Shown here piece by piece: positions 7,903 through 16,186 of a stretch of DNA of 64,000 bases (the first letter of the stretch is position 1; every line of letters begins with the position of its first letter). The translations under genes and the position numbers were made by a program. The stretch is from Saprospiraceae bacterium (GTDB lineage: Bacteria > Bacteroidota > Bacteroidia > Chitinophagales > Saprospiraceae). The notes under the pieces were generated by a model, which ran no database searches, was not told the origin of the DNA, and was given only the letters and a program-made list of their open reading frames with translations. The DNA is taken from positions 124,001-188,000 of the forward strand of contig JADJWN010000005.1 of assembly GCA_016716335.1 (NCBI GenBank), read 5' to 3'.

Positions 7903-9192
7903 GTGCAAAATTATTTCTCCATAGCTCTCTTTAATTTCCTGATAGCTTCCATTCTGGGGGTGATTATGAGGTATGCTTTCGTAGGAGATATAGCGCCTTT
8001 GCAATACAGGCATCTTATGCATGCACACTCGCATTTGGCTATGATGGGCTGGATATTTATGGCTTTAATGCTCCTTATTGTGAATTTCTGGATTCCCGGA
8101 GGGTTTGTTCATAACAGGTATTTTAGACTGCTTTTCTGGTCCAATCAGGTGGTCGTGGTATTGATGACAGTAAGTTTTATAGTACAGGGATATGATTCTA
8201 TTTCAATTTTATTTTCATCTCTGCATTTATTGCTTTCGTATTTATTTGCATGGATGATGTGGCCGGTGATTGATTCATACTATCCTTCCGGCAAACTGAT
8301 GAAAGCTGCATTGATCTGGCTTGTACTTTCTTCGCTCGGTCTTTGGCTACTCCCGTTTATCATAGTCACGCTGGGTCGAAACTCAGAATACTATTTCATG
8401 AGTGTGCAATATTTTCTGCATTTTCAGTTTAACGGCTGGTTTACTTTCGCAGTGCTTGCACTGATATTCAAAAGCTATCAACAAGTGGATTTTCATGCAG
8501 ATAAAGTCAGTTTCAAAAGATTTTATTATGCACTTGCCACATCCTGTGTATTCACTTATGCATTGGCTGTCACCTGGAGTAATCCGGATGATTTACTATT
8601 CTTACTTAATAGTTTGGGGGTGCTCTTTCAGTTGGCTGCATTGTATTTTTTGATAAACCTGCTTCGCAATCAAATATTTGATGTCAGAATTCAAACCGGT
8701 TTGATTGCAAAAGTGGCTTTATCTGTGGCCATGATTTCTTTAATTCTAAAAGTGTTGATACAGGCAGCAGTGGTGTTGCCATTTGTGGCAGTTATATCCT
8801 ATACCATCCGGCAGTTTGTGATTGGCTTTATTCATCTGACATTATTGGGTGCGGTGACAGGGGCGATAATTGCTGTATCTGTCCGGCATAGGATAATAAG
8901 TGTTAATGCTCACTCATCTGTAGTTGGCTTGACAGTACTCCTGCTTGGTATCATTACTACGGAGATTCTGCTTTTTGTACAGGGATTGCAGTTATGGAGA
9001 CAGCTGGGCTATCTGAGATTTTACTATGAAGGAATTTTCCTATTGAGTTTGCTTATGCCATTGGGTATCTTGATGATTCTGGCCGGACAATTCAGGTATA
9101 CAGCTGTCGAAACTCACGGTCATATAATCTCAAACACCAATGTTTCACCCAATCAGATTTTTAAATCACCTCATAAAAAATTTGTAGTATGA
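7903..9192 (+). CDS. Polytopic membrane protein, heme-copper oxidase subunit I-like / NnrS-like
   Basis: 429 residues, about 12 predicted membrane helices. GTG start at 7903 keeps the first helix (SIALFNFLIASILGVIMRYA). Histidine clusters inside helices (LMHAHSHLAMMGW, YFLHFQFNGW, GFIHLTLLG) resemble heme-binding helices of heme-copper oxidase subunit I and NnrS-type proteins, but no complete Cu-B His set was identified. Its stop overlaps the cytochrome c start by 4 bases, so the two are coupled. Probable role: NO-related or electron-transfer heme protein serving the nos pathway (inference). It may be a family without assigned function. Confidence 0.65.
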   Translation: MQNYFSIALFNFLIASILGVIMRYAFVGDIAPLQYRHLMHAHSHLAMMGWIFMALMLLIVNFWIPGGFVHNRYFRLLFWSNQVVVVLMTVSFIVQGYDSISILFSSLHLLLSYLFAWMMWPVIDSYYPSGKLMKAALIWLVLSSLGLWLLPFIIVTLGRNSEYYFMSVQYFLHFQFNGWFTFAVLALIFKSYQQVDFHADKVSFKRFYYALATSCVFTYALAVTWSNPDDLLFLLNSLGVLFQLAALYFLINLLRNQIFDVRIQTGLIAKVALSVAMISLILKVLIQAAVVLPFVAVISYTIRQFVIGFIHLTLLGAVTGAIIAVSVRHRIISVNAHSSVVGLTVLLLGIITTEILLFVQGLQLWRQLGYLRFYYEGIFLLSLLMPLGILMILAGQFRYTAVETHGHIISNTNVSPNQIFKSPHKKFVV

Positions 9193-9689
9193 AGACATTT
9201 CAAATATTCACTTTATTGGCTGTCATTTTTTTATGGCAGGCTTGCAATTCGGGTACATCCAAAAAATCTGATGCTGATCTGGCCAATGCAGACGCAAAAA
9301 CTCCTAAAAAAGAATATTCGGGCAAAGGCTTTGGAGAGATTAGAAATGTAGAATTGACTGATCCATTGGATCAGGCCATGATTAAAAAAGGCAAAGCCAT
9401 CTATGATATGAAATGTGCAGCATGTCACAAACTGGATGATAAGCGGGTAGTGGGTCCGGGATTTCAGGGAGTGACCAACCGTCGTAAGCCGGAGTGGATC
9501 ATGAATATGATCACCAATGTGGATGTGATGCTGGATAAAGACCCGGTGGCTCAGGAATTGCTCGAACAGTGTCTTACCCGTATGCCCAATCAGAATGTAT
9601 CGGTCGGTGATGCCCGGGATATTCTTGAATTTTTCAGAAAGAATGATATGGATACTGTTGGCAAGAAGGATGAAGCTACCAAATCGTAA
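9189..9689 (+). CDS. Lipid-anchored monoheme cytochrome c of the nos cluster
   Basis: 166 residues. Lipoprotein signal (LLAVIFLWQAC, Cys19), an Asp/Lys-rich linker, then a class I cytochrome c domain: CAACH at residues 76-80 binds heme and Met132 (RMPNQN) is the probable distal ligand. It is translationally coupled to the membrane protein before it and sits upstream of nosZ, where clade II clusters typically encode c-type cytochromes. Likely electron donor to NosZ (inference). Confidence 0.9.
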   Translation: MKTFQIFTLLAVIFLWQACNSGTSKKSDADLANADAKTPKKEYSGKGFGEIRNVELTDPLDQAMIKKGKAIYDMKCAACHKLDDKRVVGPGFQGVTNRRKPEWIMNMITNVDVMLDKDPVAQELLEQCLTRMPNQNVSVGDARDILEFFRKNDMDTVGKKDEATKS

Positions 9690-9721
9690 TTGTATTCCTA
9701 ACCTCCTTAAATCTTTTACAA

Positions 9722-10273
9722 ATGAAAACCAAAATTATTGTTATCACAATCGTCTGCATTTTCAGTATGAGCTTCTGGATGTGTAAGAATCCTCAATCTC
9801 AGGAGGCTGCAGTTACTGTGTCAGAAGCAGGTCCGGGACAATCCTCTGTACAGGATGACCAATCTGAAAAGAATGTAGTACAGATAGCCTCCGAATCACC
9901 TGATCATACTACATTGGTCGCTGCTGTCAAGGCTGCAGGACTGGTAGATGTTCTGGTCAATGCAGGTCCCTTCACAGTATTTGCCCCTGTCAATAAGGCA
10001 TTTGACCAATTGCCTGCGGGTACTGTAGAATCATTGCTCAAACCTGAAAACAAACGTCAGCTGCAGGATATCCTTGAATATCATGTCTTTGTCGGTGTCA
10101 TTAGTGAAGATATGGTAACAGATGGAAGAGTGCTCAATCAGGTCAATCTCAAAAACGTAACCTTAGGCAATAAAGACGGAAAGCTTACGGTCAATGATGC
10201 CAATATCATCGGAAGTGTAAAAGCCTCCAACGGGGTGATTCATGTGATTGATAAGGTGCTCTTACCACAGTAA
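9722..10273 (+). CDS. Fasciclin-domain lipoprotein in the nos cluster
   Basis: 183 residues with a signal ending at a candidate lipobox Cys (FSMSFWMC) and one FAS1 domain: ASESPDHTTLVAAVKAAGLV, GPFTVFAPVNKAFDQLP, LEYHVFVG and the terminal GVIHVIDKVLLPQ. FAS1 domains mediate adhesion or protein contacts. It lies 32 bases after the cytochrome and 31 before nosZ. A scaffold or NosZ-associated role is only a guess from position. Confidence 0.88.
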   Translation: MKTKIIVITIVCIFSMSFWMCKNPQSQEAAVTVSEAGPGQSSVQDDQSEKNVVQIASESPDHTTLVAAVKAAGLVDVLVNAGPFTVFAPVNKAFDQLPAGTVESLLKPENKRQLQDILEYHVFVGVISEDMVTDGRVLNQVNLKNVTLGNKDGKLTVNDANIIGSVKASNGVIHVIDKVLLPQ

Positions 10274-10304
10274 TATATCTCATTTCTTAAACTTTTTAAA
10301 TCAT

Positions 10305-12275
10305 ATGAATATGAAAATCAATCAGATATTTTCGATTTTTTCTAGCCTTGCGGCATGCACAATAATTATGCTGTATTCATGCAAGCCAAAATCTCCGGCT
10401 ACGGTGAGTACAGGCGATGCTGCCTCCAAGGTGTATGTAGCTCCCGGACAGTATGATGAATTTTATAATTTTATATCCGGTGGATTCAATGGGCAGATGA
10501 GCGTGGTGGGATTGCCTTCAGGTAGAGGTTTCAAGATTTTACCTGTATTTTCTGTACATCCTGAAAACGGTTATGGTTATACAGAAGAATCCAAACCTAT
10601 GTTGATGACCAGCCATGGGTTTGTGCCTTGGGATGATCTGCACCACATTGCATTATCCACTACCAGGGGAGAGCATGATGGCAGGTGGGCATTCGGCAAT
10701 GCCAATAATACACCCAGAGTGGCCAGAGTGGATCTGGGTACATTCAAGACGGTAGAAATTCTCGAGATTCCCAACAGTGGAGGTAATCACTCTTCTCCAT
10801 TTATCACCGAAAATACCGAGTATTTCGTGGCAAGCTCCCGGTTTTCTGTTCCTATCGGAGAGGATAATCAACGGGATGTGCCTATCAATACATACAAGGA
10901 AAACTTTAAAGGTACTGTGAGCTTTATAAAGGTAGCACCTGAAGGGGATATGAGTATAGCTTTCCAGTTAGTTACTCCCGGAGTAAACTTCGACCTCGCC
11001 CGGGCGGGAAAGGGTCCGTCTCACGGTTGGTTTTTCTTCTCTTGTTATAATACCGAACAAGCGTACAGCCTTTTGGAAGTAAATGCTTCTCAGAGAGATA
11101 AAGACTTTATCATGGCTGTCAATTGGAAAAAAGCCGAGGAGCTCATTGCTCAAGGTAAAGGCAAAAAAGTGAAAGCCCGCTACGCACACAACAAACATGA
11201 CGAACACACCCATATGGCCACTTCCACCATTCTTGAAGAAGTATTACAATTGGATCCCAAAGAGCTCGAGGGTATTGTATATTTTATACCTTGTCCTAAA
11301 TCACCCCACGGCTGTGATGTGGATCCATCCGGCGAATACATAGTGGGTAGTGGTAAGCTTGCCGCCATGATTCCTGTGTTTTCTTTCACCAAATTGATGC
11401 AGGCCATCCAGAATAAAGACTTTGAAGGCGAATATGATGGGCTCCCGGTAGTAAGATACGAATCAGCGCTGCATGGAGTGGTGGAGAAACCCGGACTCGG
11501 TCCCCTGCACACAGAGTTTGATGGCAGAGGCAATGCATACACTTCATTCTTTGTATCTTCAGAAATTGTAAAATGGGATATCAAAACTTTACAGGTTCTC
11601 GATAGAGTTCCTACCTATTATTCAGTAGGTCACCTGATGATTCCCGGAGGTCCGACTGCAAAACCACACGGTAAATATGTAGTAGGCTACAACAAAATCA
11701 CTAAAGACAGATATCTGCCTACCGGTCCGGAACTATGCCATACCGCCCAGTTGTATGATATCTCCGGTGACAAAATGAAGCTTCTGCTCGATTTTCCTAC
11801 CATCGGTGAGCCGCATTACGCAGAGGCGATTCCGGCAGCATTACTGAAGGATAAAAGTGTGAAGTTTTACAAAATTGAAGAAAATAAGCATCCCTACGCT
11901 GTCAAAAGTGAGAAGGATTCCAGAGTAGAGCGTAAAGGCAATCAGATACATGTATATATGACCTCTATCAGATCTCATTTCGGACCTGACAATATTGAAG
12001 GAGTCAGAGTGGGGGACGAGGTGTATTTCCATGTGACGAATCTTGAGCAAGACTGGGATGTGCCTCATGGATTTGCCATAAAAGGTGCCAATACAGCCGA
12101 ATTGCTGATTATGCCGGGAGAGACGCAGACGCTCAAATGGGTGCCTAACAGAGTGGGAGTATTCCCGTTCTATTGTACAGACTTCTGTTCGGCATTGCAT
12201 CAGGAGATGCAGGGATATCTCAGAGTATCACCGGCCAACAGTAATATTCCATTGAAATTCACTTTGGATAAATAG
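10305..12275 (+). CDS. nosZ: Nitrous oxide reductase NosZ, clade II-like, lipid-anchored
   Basis: About 656 residues from ATG 10305 (ATG 10311 also possible). It reduces N2O to N2 in the periplasm. The N-terminus is a Sec lipoprotein signal (AACTIIMLYSC) rather than a Tat twin-arginine signal, which fits clade II enzymes. A seven-bladed propeller holds the CuZ histidines (DDLHHIALSTTRGEHDGRWA, GPLHTEFDG, KPHGKYVVG, GEPHYAEAIP). The cupredoxin C-terminus carries the CuA site (FYCTDFCSALHQEMQG). Length is normal. The downstream maturation genes nosL, nosD, nosF and nosY are all present, so the cluster looks functional. Confidence 0.97.
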   Translation: MNMKINQIFSIFSSLAACTIIMLYSCKPKSPATVSTGDAASKVYVAPGQYDEFYNFISGGFNGQMSVVGLPSGRGFKILPVFSVHPENGYGYTEESKPMLMTSHGFVPWDDLHHIALSTTRGEHDGRWAFGNANNTPRVARVDLGTFKTVEILEIPNSGGNHSSPFITENTEYFVASSRFSVPIGEDNQRDVPINTYKENFKGTVSFIKVAPEGDMSIAFQLVTPGVNFDLARAGKGPSHGWFFFSCYNTEQAYSLLEVNASQRDKDFIMAVNWKKAEELIAQGKGKKVKARYAHNKHDEHTHMATSTILEEVLQLDPKELEGIVYFIPCPKSPHGCDVDPSGEYIVGSGKLAAMIPVFSFTKLMQAIQNKDFEGEYDGLPVVRYESALHGVVEKPGLGPLHTEFDGRGNAYTSFFVSSEIVKWDIKTLQVLDRVPTYYSVGHLMIPGGPTAKPHGKYVVGYNKITKDRYLPTGPELCHTAQLYDISGDKMKLLLDFPTIGEPHYAEAIPAALLKDKSVKFYKIEENKHPYAVKSEKDSRVERKGNQIHVYMTSIRSHFGPDNIEGVRVGDEVYFHVTNLEQDWDVPHGFAIKGANTAELLIMPGETQTLKWVPNRVGVFPFYCTDFCSALHQEMQGYLRVSPANSNIPLKFTLDK

Positions 12276-12304
12276 GTGCAATAACAGATGTTTTCATTTT
12301 GACC

Positions 12305-12340
12305 ACAGCACCTTTGCAGGTGTAAAGGTGCTGTTTTCTT
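12305..12340 (+). terminator. Hairpin after nosZ (terminator or attenuator inside the operon)
   Basis: Perfect 11-bp stem ACAGCACCTTT / AAAGGTGCTGT (12305-12315 with 12324-12334) followed by TTTTCTT. Placed between nosZ and the maturation genes, it probably lowers their transcription relative to nosZ or protects the nosZ mRNA end. Confidence 0.75.
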
Positions 12341-12356
12341 CAAAATTCTAAAAAAT

Positions 12357-12965
12357 ATGCAAAAGATACCTGTTTTGTCCAGATTGCTGCTTGGCATAGC
12401 AGCACTTTCCCTCATTATTTTATACTTTGTCCCGTTTTGGCAAATTTTGATGTGGGCACCCCAGTATCCTGAGTGGCTTACCATGCGGTTTTGGCTCAAT
12501 GATATCACCGGTGATGTGGATATTATCAATGGTCTCAATCACTATATCGGAATGAAACACATCCAAAAAGAAATGTTTAAAGAGTTTGTTTACATGCCTT
12601 ATATAGTGGCATTTCTGATAGTGACCGGAGTTTTTGTAGCCTTTTGGGGCAGGAGATCAGGGGCATGGATATATTTAATAATAATAGTATTGACCGGAGT
12701 GGCTGGCATGGTGGATTACTACCTTTGGGGATATGATTACGGACATAATCTGGATCCTTCTGCTGCGATCAAAGTACCGGGTATGGCCTATCAACCTCCA
12801 TTGATCGGAACCAAAGAGCTGCTTAACTTTATTGCATATTCGGGCCCTGATATAGGTGGATGGATCGTAGTTGCTGCCGGTATCCTTGTTGTACTTTCTA
12901 TTTTAATAGATATCAAATCAGCTTTTCTAAGGGCCAGATTCCCTTCGCTGATTCGTGTTTTATGA
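12357..12965 (+). CDS. NosB-like integral membrane protein
   Basis: 202 residues with about four membrane helices (LLLGIAALSLIILYFVPFW; VYMPYIVAFLIVTGVFVAFW; YLIIIVLTGVAGMVDYYLW; GWIVVAAGILVVLSILI). A conserved-looking loop has INGLNHYIGMKHIQKEMF. Clade II nos clusters usually carry a membrane protein, NosB, near nosZ. Position between nosZ and nosL supports that role, but I cannot confirm homology by eye. Possible part in electron transfer or copper-site maturation. Confidence 0.6.
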   Translation: MQKIPVLSRLLLGIAALSLIILYFVPFWQILMWAPQYPEWLTMRFWLNDITGDVDIINGLNHYIGMKHIQKEMFKEFVYMPYIVAFLIVTGVFVAFWGRRSGAWIYLIIIVLTGVAGMVDYYLWGYDYGHNLDPSAAIKVPGMAYQPPLIGTKELLNFIAYSGPDIGGWIVVAAGILVVLSILIDIKSAFLRARFPSLIRVL

Positions 12966-12999
12966 GAATTATATTAAGCATTTATTAAAAACCGGATAT

Positions 13000-13446
13000 A
13001 TGATACATAAATTTCTGTTTATTTACAGCTTCTTACTTCTATTATTGTCTGCCTGCCAAGACGGTCCGCAACCCATACAAATCGGAAAGGACAGTTGTGC
13101 ATTCTGCAAAATGACAATAATGGACCCGAAGTTTGGGGCAGAGATGATTACTGCTAAAGGAAAGGTATATAAATTTGATGATGTGAATTGTTTGGTACAT
13201 TACATGACTGAAAACAAATCCAATTCCGCTGATATTAAAGCTTACTATGTTTTGGATTGGAACCAGCCCGGCACCCTTATAGATGCCTTGACTGCTGAAT
13301 ATATATTTTCTGAAAATCTGAAGACCCCAATGGCATCCAATATCGCCGCCATCTCTGAGACTACCATTGCAGACTCATTATTAATAAAGTGGAAGGGCAA
13401 GAGGATGAATTGGAATGACATCCTGAAGTATTTTGCTGACAACTAA
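13000..13446 (+). CDS. nosL: NosL copper chaperone lipoprotein
   Basis: 148 residues from ATG 13000; the open frame reaches 12955, but only 13000 gives a lipoprotein signal (FLLLLLSAC, Cys19). The Cu(I)-binding motif is CAFCKM (Cys33, Cys36, Met38), followed by DPKFGAEMI, TAKGKVYKFDDVNCLVHYM and a terminal strand region, as in NosL. It supplies copper for the NosZ centres together with NosDFY. The end overlaps the likely nosD start. Confidence 0.93.
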   Translation: MIHKFLFIYSFLLLLLSACQDGPQPIQIGKDSCAFCKMTIMDPKFGAEMITAKGKVYKFDDVNCLVHYMTENKSNSADIKAYYVLDWNQPGTLIDALTAEYIFSENLKTPMASNIAAISETTIADSLLIKWKGKRMNWNDILKYFADN

Positions 13447-14731
13447 AACCTTGAGATTGAGTAAGTGGAAAAAATATATTATCAAGCTTTTTCTCTACCC
13501 GCTGTTTTTCACAGGATTATGTTTTGGGATGCCATCTACTGTATCCCGAACTATCTGGGTGAAATCAGGAGATTCACTCAAGGAAAAAATAGAACAAGCG
13601 GAGCCAGGGGACACTATTATAGTCCGGAAAGCTCATTACAGACCGGGCAATATGATTATTCAAAAGCCGATTGTATTGAAAGGGCTGGACTACCCTGTAC
13701 TGGATGGAGAATTCAGATATGAGGTCTTTACAATTGCTTCTCTCGATGTGGTGATTGAGGGATTTCACATCATCAATAGCGGTAGATCATCTATGCAGGA
13801 TATGGCTGCTATTAAATGTCTGGATGCACATAATGTCATTCTCAGAAACAACATACTGGAGAATACTTTTTTCGGTATTCATATATCTAATACCAACAAT
13901 GCCAGGGTGGAATGCAATACCCTGAGATCAAAATCCACCTACGAATATGAACATGGCAACGGCATTCACCTATGGAAGTGTAAGGATGCTGATATCACAG
14001 GCAACAACATTCATGGCCACAGGGATGGCACTTATATTGAGTTTGTGACACACTCGTCTATTTCCGAAAATATCAGTAGAGGAAATATCCGCTATGGCTT
14101 ACATTTTATGTTTTCACATGATGATACCTACAGGCATAATGTATTCAAAAACAATGGTGCCGGGGTAGCCGTGATGTACACAGCCAATGTCACTATGCTG
14201 TACAACAGTTTTGAGAACAATTGGGGGTCTTCAGCATATGGGATGTTACTTAAAGATATTAGAGACAGTCACGTCAGATACAACGAATTTATTGCCAATA
14301 CCACCGGAATATATATGGAAGGCACAAGCCGTACCATATTTGAGCACAACATTTTCAGAGAAAACGGATATGCGGTAAAACTAATGGCCAGCTGTGATGG
14401 CAATAATTTTCAAAATAACTCTTTTGTATTAAACACTTTTGATGTTTCTACAAACGGGCTCGCTGTCTTCAATAAAATTGATGGTAATCACTGGGACAAA
14501 TATCAGGGATATGACCTGAATCAGGATGGATACGGAGATATAGCATATCGACCGGTCAGTCTGTATTCCATGATTGTCGAACAGGTGCCTCCTGCGGTGA
14601 TGCTTTGGAGAAGCTTTTTGGTGTTTTTATTGGATAGGGCCGAAAAGGTGCTGCCTGTGGTCACACCGGAAAATCTGAAGGATAATAAACCCTTAATGAA
14701 AAGCCATGATTTCTATTTACAATCTGAATAA
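13433..14731 (+). CDS. nosD: NosD periplasmic copper-site maturation protein
   Basis: Up to 432 residues from TTG 13433, overlapping nosL by 14 bases; TTG 13451 or 13457 are alternative starts. Signal peptide (YIIKLFLYPLFFTGLCFG), then a right-handed parallel beta-helix of CASH type with recurring N-rich turns (NVILRNNILENTFFGIHISN, GNNIHGHRDGTYIEF, NRGLHFM-like repeats). Typical NosD C-terminus (LYSMIVEQVPPAVMLWRSF). Works with the NosFY ABC transporter in CuZ assembly. Confidence 0.93.
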   Translation: MLTTKTLRLSKWKKYIIKLFLYPLFFTGLCFGMPSTVSRTIWVKSGDSLKEKIEQAEPGDTIIVRKAHYRPGNMIIQKPIVLKGLDYPVLDGEFRYEVFTIASLDVVIEGFHIINSGRSSMQDMAAIKCLDAHNVILRNNILENTFFGIHISNTNNARVECNTLRSKSTYEYEHGNGIHLWKCKDADITGNNIHGHRDGTYIEFVTHSSISENISRGNIRYGLHFMFSHDDTYRHNVFKNNGAGVAVMYTANVTMLYNSFENNWGSSAYGMLLKDIRDSHVRYNEFIANTTGIYMEGTSRTIFEHNIFRENGYAVKLMASCDGNNFQNNSFVLNTFDVSTNGLAVFNKIDGNHWDKYQGYDLNQDGYGDIAYRPVSLYSMIVEQVPPAVMLWRSFLVFLLDRAEKVLPVVTPENLKDNKPLMKSHDFYLQSE

Positions 14732-15422
14732 ATATTTTCAGGTATTTCAGGCATTGAAGTCTATTAGTGTGGATTTTGAGCAGGGCAAAGTTTATGCACT
14801 CATCGGACCTAATGGTTCAGGAAAAACTACGCTGATTAAATGTATCTCAGGTTTGGTAATACCTACTTCTGGAAGAATTTTGCTGGATAATGAGGACATA
14901 ATCGGTACATGGAAGTACAGACAGAAGATAGGCTATATGCCACAAATTGGTAAGTATCCCGACAATCTGACAATAGGTCAATTATTCTCAATGATGAAAG
15001 ATATTAGGTCAGGGGATGCTCTGATGGACGAATCTCTGTATTACGGATTTCGCCTGGATAAACTGAGCGAAAAAAGAATGCATACCTTATCCGGAGGTAC
15101 CCGACAGAAGGTAAGTGCGGCCCTGGCATTTCTCTTCAATCCTCCGGTATTGATTCTCGACGAGCCCACTGCCGGTCTTGATCCCATAGCTTCTGAAATA
15201 CTCAAGGAGAAGATTTCGCATGAAAAGCAAAATGGAAAACTGATAATCATTACCTCTCATATCATGAACGATCTGGATGAATTGTCCACGGATATGCTGT
15301 ATCTGTATGAAGGCCGGCTGGTGTATAAAAATTCCATCGCTGCAATAAAGGGAGAGACCGGAGAGGACAGACTGGGAAGGGCAGTAATGAAAATGTTGAT
15401 TAACCAAAATTATGAAGTGTGA
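14706..15422 (+). CDS. nosF: NosF ABC transporter ATPase
   Basis: 238 residues. Walker A GPNGSGKTT, signature LSGGTRQK, Walker B LILDEPTAGLDP and switch His in ITSHIM. It overlaps nosD by 26 bases and nosY by 4, so translation is coupled. NosF powers the NosDFY complex needed for sulfur/copper delivery to CuZ. Length is normal for nosF, which lacks long C-terminal extensions. Confidence 0.96.
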   Translation: MISIYNLNKYFQVFQALKSISVDFEQGKVYALIGPNGSGKTTLIKCISGLVIPTSGRILLDNEDIIGTWKYRQKIGYMPQIGKYPDNLTIGQLFSMMKDIRSGDALMDESLYYGFRLDKLSEKRMHTLSGGTRQKVSAALAFLFNPPVLILDEPTAGLDPIASEILKEKISHEKQNGKLIIITSHIMNDLDELSTDMLYLYEGRLVYKNSIAAIKGETGEDRLGRAVMKMLINQNYEV

Positions 15423-16186
15423 GCAGGATTATCAAATATATATTTTACGATTTGCTTCGGACAAGATTCATACTCTTATATCTGGTTTTTCTGCTGATCA
15501 GCACGCTGGCTATGTTTCAGCTAGACAGTGATCCGGGCAAAGTGACCATGAGTCTCCTCAACATTCTTTTGATGATTGTACCTTTGGTAAGTATCATCTT
15601 TACCACTATACATTTTTATAATTCTTATGAATTTATGGAGTTGATGCTGGCACAACCTGTCAACAGAAAGACGGTACTCATTGCACAATATATAGGGGTG
15701 TCCGTAGCACTTGCAATTGCCTTTCTGATAGGGGTGGGAGGTCCATTACTTATATTTGGAGGTGGGGCGGCTGGTACTTCCATGATTTTATCAGGTATTA
15801 TGCTTACCTTAGTGTTTGTGTCATTGGCTTTTCTTGCTTCGGTACTAACAAGTGACAAAGCCAAAGCTATAGGTGGAGCGCTTCTGTTATGGTTTTATTT
15901 CTCGCTGATTTATGATGCCTTTATTCTTTGGGTAGTATATAATTTTGGTGACTACCCACTTGAAAAACCTATCCTTGTCCTGATATCTCTCAACCCAGTT
16001 GACCTTGCCAGAGTTATGATGCTGATGAAGATGGACATTTCTGCTCTGATGGGTTATACAGGGGCATTCTACAGACAGTTTTTTAGCAGTTCTTCTGGAA
16101 TATTGTTTTCAGTTGTTGTGTTGGTCTTTTGGATTGTTATCCCATTTTATTGCACATTAAAGGTATTTGTTAAAAAAGATATTTAA
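15419..16186 (+). CDS. nosY: NosY ABC transporter permease
   Basis: 255 residues from GTG 15419. Six predicted helices (e.g. FILLYLVFLLISTLAMF, LLNILLMIVPLVSIIF, VSVALAIAFLIGVGGPLLIF, LTLVFVSLAFLASVL). Contains the NosY-type coupling segment YEFMELMLAQPVNRKTVLIAQ and ends in a helix plus KVFVKKDI. Last gene of the nos unit; repeat array 2 begins right after its stop codon. Confidence 0.95.
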   Translation: MSRIIKYIFYDLLRTRFILLYLVFLLISTLAMFQLDSDPGKVTMSLLNILLMIVPLVSIIFTTIHFYNSYEFMELMLAQPVNRKTVLIAQYIGVSVALAIAFLIGVGGPLLIFGGGAAGTSMILSGIMLTLVFVSLAFLASVLTSDKAKAIGGALLLWFYFSLIYDAFILWVVYNFGDYPLEKPILVLISLNPVDLARVMMLMKMDISALMGYTGAFYRQFFSSSSGILFSVVVLVFWIVIPFYCTLKVFVKKDI

